64,000 bases of DNA. It comes from Zoogloea sp. 1C4 (lineage in GTDB: Bacteria > Pseudomonadota > Gammaproteobacteria > Burkholderiales > Rhodocyclaceae). Of this stretch, positions 38,125 to 46,101 are shown piece by piece; positions within the stretch are counted from its first letter, which is position 1, and each line of letters opens with the position of its first letter. The DNA lies in assembly GCF_009469605.1 (NCBI RefSeq), contig NZ_SSXU01000004.1, positions 186,001-250,000 of the forward strand. Reading direction: 5' to 3'. Under the pieces are notes generated by a model. That model did not search any database. It saw nothing but the letters and a program-made list of their open reading frames with translations, and was not told the DNA's origin. The translations under genes were made by a program, and so were the position numbers.

Positions 38125-39351
38125 ATGTCCGAACCCCGCATCATCCCGATCGCCGCAGCTCCCGCGCGGCCAGCGCAGCCTGCCGCCGGCCCGTGGGAAT
38201 CGCGCCTCACCGCCTCGCCGCCGCTTTCGCTGTACGTCCATTACCCGTGGTGCGTGCGCAAGTGCCCGTACTGCGATTTCAATTCCCACGCGGTGAAGGA
38301 TGAAGGCATCCCCGAGGCGGCCTACATCGAAGCCCTGATCGCCGATCTGGAAGGCGCGCTGCCGCAGATCTGGGGTCGCCGCGTGCACAGCATCTTCATC
38401 GGCGGCGGCACGCCCAGCCTGATGAGCCCGGAAGGGCTGGACACGCTCCTCACCGCCATTCGTATGCGCGTGCAGCTCGATCCGCTGGCCGAGATCACCC
38501 TCGAGGCCAACCCGGGCACGGTGGATTCGGGGCGCTTCAAGGCCTTCCGCGAGGCGGGCGTCAATCGGCTGTCGGTGGGCATCCAGAGCTTCGACGAGCG
38601 CCACCTGAAAGCCCTCGGGCGCATCCACGGCCGGGCAGATGCCATCGCCGCCGCCGAGGCCGCGCTCACTCACTTCGATGCGGTCAATCTCGACCTGATG
38701 TACGCCCTGCCGGGCCAGACCCTCGCCGAAGCCGAGGCCGACCTCGCCACCGCCCTCGCCCTGGGCCCGACGCATCTGTCGTGCTACCACCTGACGCTGG
38801 AGCCCAACACCGCCTTCGCCGCCAACCCGCCCGAAGTGCCCGACCCGGACGCCTCGGCCGACATGCAGGACCACATCGAAGGCCGCCTGGGCGACGCCGG
38901 CTACATCCACTACGAGACTTCGGCCTTCGCCAGGCCCAACCGCGAGTGCCGGCACAACCTCAATTACTGGACGTTCGGCGACTACCTGGGCATCGGCGCT
39001 GGCGCCCACGGCAAGCTGTCATCCCACGAAGGCATCGTCCGCGAGACGCGGCCCAAGCACCCGGCCGCCTACCTCGCCGCCCACCAGGACGGCAGCTTCG
39101 TGCAGGAGCGCCGCACCATCGGCGCCGCCGAGCTGCCTTTCGAGTTCATGATGAACGCCCTGCGCCTCAACCGGGGCTTCCCGAAGCGGCTGTTTGCCGA
39201 GCGCACCGGTCTGCCCTTCGAGGCCGCCGAGGCCGGGCTGATCAAGGCCCGGGCCGAAGGCCTGATCGAAGTGGACGGCGAGACGATCCGCCCGACCACC
39301 CGCGGCCGCCACTTCCTCAACGAACTGCTGATGCGCTTCCTGCCGGCCTGA
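38125..39351 (+). CDS. hemW: Radical SAM heme chaperone HemW
   Basis: Radical SAM protein that binds heme and delivers it to respiratory enzymes; often misnamed oxygen-independent coproporphyrinogen oxidase. The 408 residues have the cluster motif C42-x3-C46-x2-C49 (WCVRKCPYC) and GGGTPSLM, and lack the extra N-terminal region of true HemN. Follows rdgB by 8 bp, the normal genomic partner of hemW. Confidence 0.94.
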   Translation: MSEPRIIPIAAAPARPAQPAAGPWESRLTASPPLSLYVHYPWCVRKCPYCDFNSHAVKDEGIPEAAYIEALIADLEGALPQIWGRRVHSIFIGGGTPSLMSPEGLDTLLTAIRMRVQLDPLAEITLEANPGTVDSGRFKAFREAGVNRLSVGIQSFDERHLKALGRIHGRADAIAAAEAALTHFDAVNLDLMYALPGQTLAEAEADLATALALGPTHLSCYHLTLEPNTAFAANPPEVPDPDASADMQDHIEGRLGDAGYIHYETSAFARPNRECRHNLNYWTFGDYLGIGAGAHGKLSSHEGIVRETRPKHPAAYLAAHQDGSFVQERRTIGAAELPFEFMMNALRLNRGFPKRLFAERTGLPFEAAEAGLIKARAEGLIEVDGETIRPTTRGRHFLNELLMRFLPA

Positions 39352-39372
39352 GCCCCGGCCCCGCAGCCGGAG

Positions 39373-40266
39373 TCAGGCCCGCTCGCCCAGCAGGGTCTGG
39401 ATTTCCTCGCTGACAGCCTCGGTGGCGGTGTTGTCCTCATCCCGCCGCTGCAGCAGGGCGTGCGCCCCCAGCAGTAGCCTATGAAACAAATTTCGTTTCA
39501 ATTGCAACACAGTCGCAGCCCGCAGCGAACCGTTGGCGAACTGGCGCTTCACCTCGCTCTCGCCAGGACGGAAATCCAGCAGCCGGAAACAGCCATCCGC
39601 AAACAGCAGGCGGAGCGCCGCCAGATGCAGGATCGTCCCCGCAGACCACTGGCGGAAGTCATCCCGCTCGCCACCGCCTGTGTACTGCAGCGTGTCACCC
39701 ACCGCGCGCAGGCACACGAAGGCCACCGGCGCACCCTTTGCAAACAGCACCAGGCCATGCAGGCGCCCCTCGGCTGCCGTATCGCGCAGCTCGCTGCCGG
39801 GCGCATAGCCGGGGCTCACGATCGCCGCGTGCCGGACGAAGGCCTCGACCTCGGCCGGGGTGCGGAAGTCCTGGATGTCGAGCCTACCCCCATCTTCCCC
39901 GAAGGCCTCGGCAAAGCGGGCCTCGTCGCGGGCGAAGGATTCGCGGGTCTTGGCCGAAAAGCGGCCTTCCAGGTAGGCCTCGTAGCTGCCGGGCCAGGCA
40001 AGGTAATGCCACGCGTCGCGCTTCACCACGTACATCACCCGGTCGTCGAGCACGCTGTGGGTGCGCCAGCCCTGATCGACCACGCCGCACAGCAGATGAC
40101 CGTCCAGCCCGGCCGGCAGAGGCTGGGCGGCGAGCTCGCGGGCGTTGCCGGCCAGCACGTCGACCAGCGTCGTCTGGCGTACGGAGAGGTTCAGCGGCAC
40201 CGCGAAACGGCGCTGGCCACGCAACACGACAGGCAGTGACAAACGCCTGCCCGAGGTGAGATCCAT
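39373..40266 (-). CDS. Putative GNAT acetyltransferase (BioF2/CelD-like)
   Basis: A 297-residue soluble protein that I assign to the Acetyltransf_6 (BioF2-like/CelD) group with moderate confidence. The middle contains YLEGRFSAKTRESFARDEAR, a pattern typical of the N-terminal half of these tandem-GNAT proteins. The C-terminal half holds RLHGLVLFAKGAPVAFVCL and LLDFRPGESEVKRQFANG, like their acceptor region. AAAGG lies 7 nt before the ATG and the upstream sequence is AT-rich. It is divergent from the methyltransferase gene and convergent with hemW. Substrate unknown; some relatives act in exopolysaccharide pathways, but no such genes are near. Confidence 0.6.
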   Translation of the reverse strand: MDLTSGRRLSLPVVLRGQRRFAVPLNLSVRQTTLVDVLAGNARELAAQPLPAGLDGHLLCGVVDQGWRTHSVLDDRVMYVVKRDAWHYLAWPGSYEAYLEGRFSAKTRESFARDEARFAEAFGEDGGRLDIQDFRTPAEVEAFVRHAAIVSPGYAPGSELRDTAAEGRLHGLVLFAKGAPVAFVCLRAVGDTLQYTGGGERDDFRQWSAGTILHLAALRLLFADGCFRLLDFRPGESEVKRQFANGSLRAATVLQLKRNLFHRLLLGAHALLQRRDEDNTATEAVSEEIQTLLGERA

Positions 40267-40519
40267 AAAATGCCTTTGAAATTTCCAAAATACCTAAAAC
40301 GAGCATTTACGCGGGTTTCAGGCGACAACGTTTAACAGTTCGAATTATGCCCCGGTCCGGCCCGGCTTGTCTGACGTTTCGATGACGAAGTGTTATACAC
40401 AGTCGCAGAGCGATATTCAGCCCGTATAACCGCCTTTTGTTCTCAGCTTGGGCAGCGCTGGCCCCGTGCTTCCGCTTCCTGCACAATGCGCGCCAGACCC
40501 TCGCGCCGCCGCCTGCCCC

Positions 40520-41782
40520 ATGGCCCACACTGCCCCGCCCCCGCCCCCGCCGACCGTGTCCCCGCCAGTCCAGACCGACGTCGCCAGCCTCGGTCAGGTG
40601 TTCACGCCGGAGCCGGTGGTGCGCGCGATGCTGCGCCTGCGCCAGAACACCGGTCGGGTGCTCGAGCCCTCCTGCGGCGACGGCGCCTTCCTGCGCGTGC
40701 TGCATCACGCTGTCGGGATCGAGTTCGATCCCCGTCACTGCCCGCCGGGCGCCCACAACATCGACTTCTTCGCCTACCCCGAGGACGAGAAGTTCGACAC
40801 CGTGATCGGCAACCCGCCCTACGTGCGCTACCGGGACATCGCGCCCTCCACCCGCGCGCTGCTGCGCCGGGACGGCTTCGACGGGCGCAGCAACCTCTAC
40901 CTGTTCTTCATCGAGAAGTGCGTGCGCCACCTGCGGCCGGGCGGCGAGCTGATCTTCATCACCCCGCGGGATTTCCTCAAATCCACCAGCGCCCGCGCCC
41001 TCAATCGCTGGCTGCACCAGCGCGGCACCATCACCCACGCCATCGAGCTGGGCGACGCCCGGGTGTTTGCCGACGCCCTGCCCAACTGCCTGATCTGGCG
41101 CTACGAACTGGGCGAGACCGGCCATCACACCGCCTGGGCGCGGATCAGCCAGGGCGACGACCTCGCCCACAGCCTCGAACACCCCCAGTGGCAACGGCGC
41201 AACTTCCTCGAAAGCGCCGGCCACCTGCTGTTTTCCCACGGCGAGTACGGCCTGAGCCTGGCCGACGTGGCGAGCGTGAAAGTGGGCGCGGTGTCGGGGC
41301 TGGATGCGGTCTTCGCCAGCGAGGCCCACGGCAACCGGGATTTCGTCACCTCGGCCACCGCCCGCACCGGCCAGACCCGCCGGATGATCTGGTGCGAACC
41401 CGACGCCCCGACCCCCGAGGCGCTGCTACCCCACAGGGACGCCCTGATCGCCCGGCGTATCCGCAACTTCGACGAGACCAACTGGTGGCACTGGGGCCGC
41501 AGCTACCCCCAGACCGACGCCCCGCGGATCTACGTGAACACCAAGACCCGCCGCCCCAATCCCTTCTTCGTGCACCCGTGCACGAACTTCGACGGCGCCG
41601 TGCTGGGCGTCTTTCCCCATCGCCCTGATGTGGATCTGGAGGCCTTCCGCGACGCCCTCAACGGTGTCGACTGGGCCGATCTGGGCTTCGTCTGCGACGG
41701 GCGCTACCTGTTCTCCCAGCGCAGCCTCGAGAACGCGCCGCTGCCCGGGCGCTTCCGCGCCTTCCTGCCGGCGCCGGGCTGA
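40520..41782 (+). CDS. N6-adenine DNA methyltransferase, orphan (M.TaqI/Eco57I-like)
   Basis: A 420-residue SAM-dependent methyltransferase of the gamma class. GQVFTP (residues 25-30) and LEPSCGDG (48-55) bind SAM, and NPPY (98-101) is the catalytic motif for amino-methylation of adenine. The C-terminal half begins SVKVGAVSGLDAVF and resembles the M.TaqI-type target recognition domain. A proline-rich run follows the start ATG. No restriction endonuclease gene is nearby, so it looks solitary: epigenetic or a relic of a restriction system. The recognition site cannot be read from sequence. Confidence 0.85.
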   Translation: MAHTAPPPPPPTVSPPVQTDVASLGQVFTPEPVVRAMLRLRQNTGRVLEPSCGDGAFLRVLHHAVGIEFDPRHCPPGAHNIDFFAYPEDEKFDTVIGNPPYVRYRDIAPSTRALLRRDGFDGRSNLYLFFIEKCVRHLRPGGELIFITPRDFLKSTSARALNRWLHQRGTITHAIELGDARVFADALPNCLIWRYELGETGHHTAWARISQGDDLAHSLEHPQWQRRNFLESAGHLLFSHGEYGLSLADVASVKVGAVSGLDAVFASEAHGNRDFVTSATARTGQTRRMIWCEPDAPTPEALLPHRDALIARRIRNFDETNWWHWGRSYPQTDAPRIYVNTKTRRPNPFFVHPCTNFDGAVLGVFPHRPDVDLEAFRDALNGVDWADLGFVCDGRYLFSQRSLENAPLPGRFRAFLPAPG

Positions 41783-41914
41783 GGCCCTCCGGGGGTGCCG
41801 GACGGATGGTGTAACATCCGGCCAGAACAATCACGGGCCGCGCGGGTCCACGGTGCTGCTGCGCCGCAAACCACCCGACGCATCGCCCCTTCGAGAACAG
41901 TCCGCGAGGTCTCC

Positions 41915-43213
41915 ATGGTCCCCCATCTCACCACCGCGCTCACCGGCCCCCTGCTTGAGCTGGAAAAGCATTTCCTCGACAACGCCTGTGCGATCGAGCG
42001 CTGGATGCGCACCCAGTGGCAGGAACACCTGCCGCCCTTCTACGGCTCCACCGATCTGCGCAACTCCGGCTTCAAGCTGGCGCCGGTGGATCTCAACCTC
42101 TTCCCCGGCGGCTTCAACAACCTCAACGACGCCTTCCTGCCCCTGTGCGTGCAGGCCGCCCAGGCCGCCATCGAGCGCATCTGCGTTGGCGCAAAGTCGA
42201 TCCTGCTGGTGCCCGAGAACCACACCCGCAACCAGTTCTACCTCCAGAACGTGGCCAAGCTGGTGTCGATCCTGCGCCTCACCGGCCTCGAAGTACGCCT
42301 CGGCAGCCTGCTGCCCGAGATCACCGAACCCACCGTGGTCGAACTCGCCAACGGCGCCACCCTCACGCTGGAACCGCTGATCCGCAACGGCCGTCGCCTC
42401 GGCGTGAAGGATTTCGACCCCTGCGCGGTGCTCCTCAACAACGACCTCTCCGCCGGCATCCCGGCGCTGATGAAGGATCTCCACGACCAGTGGGTGATCC
42501 CGCCGGTGCACGCCGGCTGGCACGCCCGCCGCAAGTCCAACCACGCTGCCGCCTATGATCGCGTCACCCGCGACTTCTGCGCCGAGATCGGCATCGACCC
42601 GTGGCGCATCAACCCGGCCTTTGACACCTGCTCGGGCCTGGATTTCCACGCCCGCACCGGCGAGCAGGAGCTCGCCGACAAGGTCTCGAAGATGCTTGGC
42701 GATATCCGCACCAAGTACAAGGAATACGGCGTCACCGACGAACCCTTCGTCGTCGTCAAGGCCGACGCCGGCACCTACGGCATGGGCGTGATGACGGTGA
42801 AGGACGCCGCCGAGCTGATCGGTCTCAACCGCAAGCAGCGCAACAAGATGAGCGTGGTGAAGGAAGGCCTGGAAGTCCACGACGTCATCATCCAGGAAGG
42901 CGTGCACACCTTCGAGACCCTCAACGGCGCGGTGGCCGAGCCGGTGGTCTACATGATGGATCACTACGTGGTGGGCGGCTTCTACCGCGTCCACACCCAG
43001 CGCGGCCGCGACGAAAACCTCAACGCCCCCGGCATGCACTTCGAGCCGCTGGCCTTCGAGGCCCCGTGCAGCCTGCCCGACTGCAACCAGAGCCCCGACG
43101 CGCCACCCAACCGCTTCTACGCCTACGGCGTGGTGGCCCGGCTGGCGCTCCTCGCCGCGTCGGTCGAGATCGAGGAAACCGAGCCGCAGATCCTCGAAGA
43201 AGCCACCGCCTGA
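41915..43213 (+). CDS. gshA: Glutamate-cysteine ligase (proteobacterial ATP-grasp-associated type)
   Basis: First step of glutathione synthesis, joining glutamate and cysteine with ATP. The 432 residues match the GshA form found in betaproteobacteria and acidithiobacilli rather than the E. coli form: LNLFPGGFNNLND, LLVPENHTRN, VIPPVHAGWHARRKSNH and KADAGTYGMGVMTV are visible blocks. The ATG at 41915 begins the conserved N-terminus. Followed 12 bp later by gshB, which supports the assignment. Confidence 0.93.
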   Translation: MVPHLTTALTGPLLELEKHFLDNACAIERWMRTQWQEHLPPFYGSTDLRNSGFKLAPVDLNLFPGGFNNLNDAFLPLCVQAAQAAIERICVGAKSILLVPENHTRNQFYLQNVAKLVSILRLTGLEVRLGSLLPEITEPTVVELANGATLTLEPLIRNGRRLGVKDFDPCAVLLNNDLSAGIPALMKDLHDQWVIPPVHAGWHARRKSNHAAAYDRVTRDFCAEIGIDPWRINPAFDTCSGLDFHARTGEQELADKVSKMLGDIRTKYKEYGVTDEPFVVVKADAGTYGMGVMTVKDAAELIGLNRKQRNKMSVVKEGLEVHDVIIQEGVHTFETLNGAVAEPVVYMMDHYVVGGFYRVHTQRGRDENLNAPGMHFEPLAFEAPCSLPDCNQSPDAPPNRFYAYGVVARLALLAASVEIEETEPQILEEATA

Positions 43214-43225
43214 CGGAACCGCCCG

Positions 43226-44170
43226 ATGAAATTCGCCTTCATCCTCGACCCCCTCGACAAGCTCAAGGCCTACAAGGATTCCAGCATCGCCATGATGCGG
43301 GCCGCCTCCCGCCGCGGCCACGAGCTCTTCGCCATCCAGCGCGAGGCGCTGATCTGGGAAGGCGGCGTGGTGTCGGCCCGCTGCCTGCCCATCGGCGTGT
43401 CGGATTTCGACCACGCCTGGTACGCGCCCAGCGGCGCCGAAGCGGTGATGCCGCTCACCGGTTTCGACGCCGTGCTGATGCGCCAGGATCCGCCCTTCGA
43501 CTTCGAATACGTCACCGCCACCTGGCTGCTGGAACGCGCCCAGCAGGCCGGCGCGCGCATCTTCAACCACCCGCGCTCGATCCGTGACCACTCCGAGAAG
43601 CTCGCCATCACCGAGTTTCCCCAGTTCACTCCGGCCACCCGGGTCGCCCGCGCCGCCGTCGACATCAACGCCTTCATCGACGCCCACGGCGACACCATCC
43701 TCAAGCCCCTCGACGGCATGGGCGGCAGCCAGATCTTCCGCGTGCGCGCCGACGACCCCAACCGCAACGTCATCATCGAGACCCTCACCCAGGATGAGCG
43801 CCGCACCATCATGGCCCAGGCCTACCTGCCGGCCATCTCCGGCGGCGACAAGCGGGTGCTGGTGATCGGCGGGCAGGTGATTCCCTATTCGCTGGCGCGC
43901 ATCCCGATGGCCGGCGAGACCCGCGGCAACCTCGCCGCCGGCGGGCGCGGCGTGGCCATGCCGCTCACCGACGGCGAGCGCGCCATCGCCGAATACCTCG
44001 CGCCCATCCTGTGGGCCCGCGGGCTGCTCATCGTCGGCCTCGACGTGATCGGCGACCGGCTCACCGAGATCAACGTCACCAGCCCCACCTGCATGGTCGA
44101 GATCACCGACCAGACCGGCTTCGACGTGCCCGGCGCGGTTATCGACGCGCTCGAAGCGGTGTGCGCCTGA
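43226..44170 (+). CDS. gshB: Glutathione synthetase
   Basis: ATP-grasp ligase adding glycine to gamma-glutamylcysteine. The 314 residues begin MKFAFILDPLDKLKAYKDSS, the GshB signature, with MRQDPPFDFEY, TILKPLDGMGGSQIFRV (ATP loop) and TEINVTSPTC at the metal site. Normal length. Follows gshA closely, and its end overlaps the GTG start of apbE by 10 bp. Confidence 0.97.
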   Translation: MKFAFILDPLDKLKAYKDSSIAMMRAASRRGHELFAIQREALIWEGGVVSARCLPIGVSDFDHAWYAPSGAEAVMPLTGFDAVLMRQDPPFDFEYVTATWLLERAQQAGARIFNHPRSIRDHSEKLAITEFPQFTPATRVARAAVDINAFIDAHGDTILKPLDGMGGSQIFRVRADDPNRNVIIETLTQDERRTIMAQAYLPAISGGDKRVLVIGGQVIPYSLARIPMAGETRGNLAAGGRGVAMPLTDGERAIAEYLAPILWARGLLIVGLDVIGDRLTEINVTSPTCMVEITDQTGFDVPGAVIDALEAVCA

Positions 44171-45231
44171 TCAGCCTCCGCCGCGCCGCCGTCTGGCTGG
44201 CCGCCCTCGCCCTCACCGCGGGGCTGCTGGCCGGCTGCAGCCGGGAGCGCATCCACCAGCAGGAATCCTACGTCTTCGGCACCCGCGTCGAGGTGCTCAC
44301 CTGGGACGCGTCGGAAGACAAATCCCGCGCCGCGGTGGCCGAGGTGCTGCGCGAGTTCGACCGCCTGCACCGGGCCTACCACGCCTGGGAGCCGTCCGAG
44401 CTCACCGCCCTCAACCAGGCCATCGCCGCCGGCCAGCAGGGCATCCCGGTCTCGCCCGAGCTCGCCGCGATGCTCACCGAGGCCAAGGCCATCGCCGCCA
44501 CCGGCGACGAACTCTTCGACCCGGCCCTCGGCAAGCTCATCGCTCTGTGGGGCTTCCACACCGACACCTTCGTGCCCGTGCGGCCCGACCCTGCCAAGCT
44601 CGCCGAGCTGGTGCGTGCCCACCCGACGATGGCCGACCTCACCATCGCCGACGGCAAGGTGACGAGCCGCAACCCGGCCGTAGAGCTCGACCTGGGCGGC
44701 TACGGCAAGGGCTACGCGCTCGATCGCGCCGCCGCCATCCTCAAGGCCCACGGCATCGCCAACGCCCTCATCAACATCGGCGGCAACGTGCTGGCCCTGG
44801 GCAGCAAGGGCGACCAGCCCTGGCGCGTAGGTATCCAGCACCCGCGCGAACCCCGCCCGCTGGCCACCCTGCCCCTGCGCGACGGCGAGGCAATCGGCAC
44901 CTCCGGCGACTACCAGCGCTACTTCGAGCTCGACGGCGAACGCTTCTGCCATCTGCTCGACCCACGCACCGGCCGCCCCGCCAGGGGCACCCAGGCCGTC
45001 ACCATCCTGATCACCCCGCGCCCCGCCGGCGGCCCCCAGGCGGGCACCCTGTCGGATGCCGCCAGCAAGCCGATCTACCTCGGCGGCGATCACTGGCGCG
45101 ACTATGCGAAGCGGTTCGGCATCGAGCACGCCCTGCGGGTGGACGCCGACGGCAAGGTCGAAGTCACCCCCGCGCTGCACAGCCGGCTCCAGTACGGCGA
45201 CGGCATCAAGCCGGCCATCGTCGTTAACTGA
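44161..45231 (+). CDS. apbE: FAD:protein FMN transferase, lipoprotein
   Basis: Attaches FMN covalently to Thr/Ser of exported flavoproteins such as NqrB/C or RnfG/D, at the outer face of the inner membrane. The 356-residue precursor has a signal sequence with lipobox GLLAGC, then the ApbE domain with ELFDPALGKLIALWGF, ELDLGGYGKGYALDRA, NIGGNV and the metal-binding DPRTGRPA and TLSDAASKPIY. The GTG at 44161 is the only start giving a proper signal peptide and overlaps gshB. Target flavoproteins are not in this window. Confidence 0.92.
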   Translation: MRLISLRRAAVWLAALALTAGLLAGCSRERIHQQESYVFGTRVEVLTWDASEDKSRAAVAEVLREFDRLHRAYHAWEPSELTALNQAIAAGQQGIPVSPELAAMLTEAKAIAATGDELFDPALGKLIALWGFHTDTFVPVRPDPAKLAELVRAHPTMADLTIADGKVTSRNPAVELDLGGYGKGYALDRAAAILKAHGIANALINIGGNVLALGSKGDQPWRVGIQHPREPRPLATLPLRDGEAIGTSGDYQRYFELDGERFCHLLDPRTGRPARGTQAVTILITPRPAGGPQAGTLSDAASKPIYLGGDHWRDYAKRFGIEHALRVDADGKVEVTPALHSRLQYGDGIKPAIVVN

Positions 45232-45255
45232 TACAAATACCCCGCTTTTTTCGGC

Positions 45256-45283
45256 TTGCCGCCCGGCCCACATTGGATAGAAT
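45256..45283 (+). promoter_or_regulatory. Candidate promoter of the PTS EIIA gene
   Basis: TTGCCG (45256-45261), a 16-bp spacer and TAGAAT (45278-45283) resemble a sigma-70 promoter (four and five matches). The predicted start point falls at or next to the ATG at 45291, which would make the EIIA message leaderless if this promoter is used. Confidence 0.4.
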
Positions 45284-45290
45284 GGGCTGG

Positions 45291-45674
45291 ATGATCGGGA
45301 TCCTCTTGATAACCCACGGCAGCCTCGGCGAAGCGCTCATCCAGTGCGCCTGCCACGTGCTCAACCGTCGCCCGCCCCAGCTCATGCAGCTGGGCGTCGC
45401 CGGTCAGGACGATCCCCTCGACGCACTGCCGCTGGCCCGCCGTCTCCTCGAGATGGTCGACGACGGCAGCGGCGTGCTGGTCCTCACCGACATCCTCGGC
45501 GCCACACCTGCCAACATCGCCGCCAAGCTCCTCGAGCCCGGCCGCATTGCCGGCGTGGCGGGCGTCAATCTGCCAATGCTGCTGCGGGTCATCACCTACC
45601 GCGAACGCAGCATGGATGTCGTGCTCAAGAAGGCCATCGCCGGCGCCTGCGAAGGCGTCGTCCACATGAAGTAG
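45291..45674 (+). CDS. PTS EIIA, mannose/fructose-family domain protein
   Basis: A single EIIA domain of 127 residues with the phosphoacceptor His9 in MIGILLITHGSLGEAL and the DILGATPANIAAKLL block of the mannose-type IIA family. The ATG at 45291 starts at the first beta strand; ATG 45282 and a TTG further upstream would add unneeded residues and overlap the putative -10 box. It precedes ptsH and ptsI. No EIIB or EIIC gene is present, so a regulatory rather than transport role is likely, as proposed for similar incomplete PTS sets in betaproteobacteria. Confidence 0.92.
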   Translation: MIGILLITHGSLGEALIQCACHVLNRRPPQLMQLGVAGQDDPLDALPLARRLLEMVDDGSGVLVLTDILGATPANIAAKLLEPGRIAGVAGVNLPMLLRVITYRERSMDVVLKKAIAGACEGVVHMK

Positions 45675-45724
45675 TCACCGGAAACCAGAATAAGAAGAAT
45701 CAGCGAGGAAGGAAGACAAGCGCA

Positions 45725-45994
45725 ATGCCACGCCAGGAAGCCAACATCATCAACAAGCTCGGGCTCCACGCCCGGGCCTCCGCCAAGCTCACCCAGGTCG
45801 CCAGCGCCTACAGCTGCGACGTGTGGCTCGAACGCAACGGCAGGCGGGTCAACGCCAAGAGCATCATGGGCGTCATGATGCTCGCCGCCGCCAAGGGCAG
45901 CACCATCGTGATCGACACCGAAGGCGCCGACGCCGATCAGGCCATGACCGCCATCCAGGCCCTGATCGCCGACAAGTTCGGCGAAGGGGAGTAA
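45725..45994 (+). CDS. ptsH: Phosphocarrier protein HPr
   Basis: Carries phosphate from EI to EIIA. The 89 residues have the active His15 in KLGLHARASAKL and a serine at position 46 in NAKSIMGVMMLAA, the site that HPr kinase modifies where that enzyme exists. A strong ribosome site (AGGAAGGAAG) precedes the ATG. Lies between the EIIA gene and ptsI. Confidence 0.96.
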   Translation: MPRQEANIINKLGLHARASAKLTQVASAYSCDVWLERNGRRVNAKSIMGVMMLAAAKGSTIVIDTEGADADQAMTAIQALIADKFGEGE

Positions 45995-45997
45995 GGC

Positions 45998-46029
45998 GGG
46001 GAATCGGGCATCGGGAAGTGGGAAATGGG
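45998..46029 (+). repeat. Heptad G-tract array in the ptsH-ptsI spacer
   Basis: Five runs of three or four G (45998-46001, 46006-46008, 46013-46015, 46020-46022, 46027-46029) are separated by exactly four bases each: AATC, CATC, AAGT, AAAT. The period is seven. The G-rich strand is the coding strand, so the mRNA between ptsH and ptsI would carry a sequence able to form a three-tier G-quadruplex. The rest of the 107-bp spacer shows no gene. Confidence 0.7.
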
Positions 46030-46101
46030 TAGGCAACCACCCGCCCCGGCCCAGTGCCCTCCGCTCCTCAGCCTGCTGCCCACACCCATAAAGGCCCCGC
46101 C

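Noticed and set aside
38125-39351. Naming the radical SAM gene hemN.
   Set aside because: It lacks the HemN N-terminal extension and is next to rdgB, the normal context of hemW.
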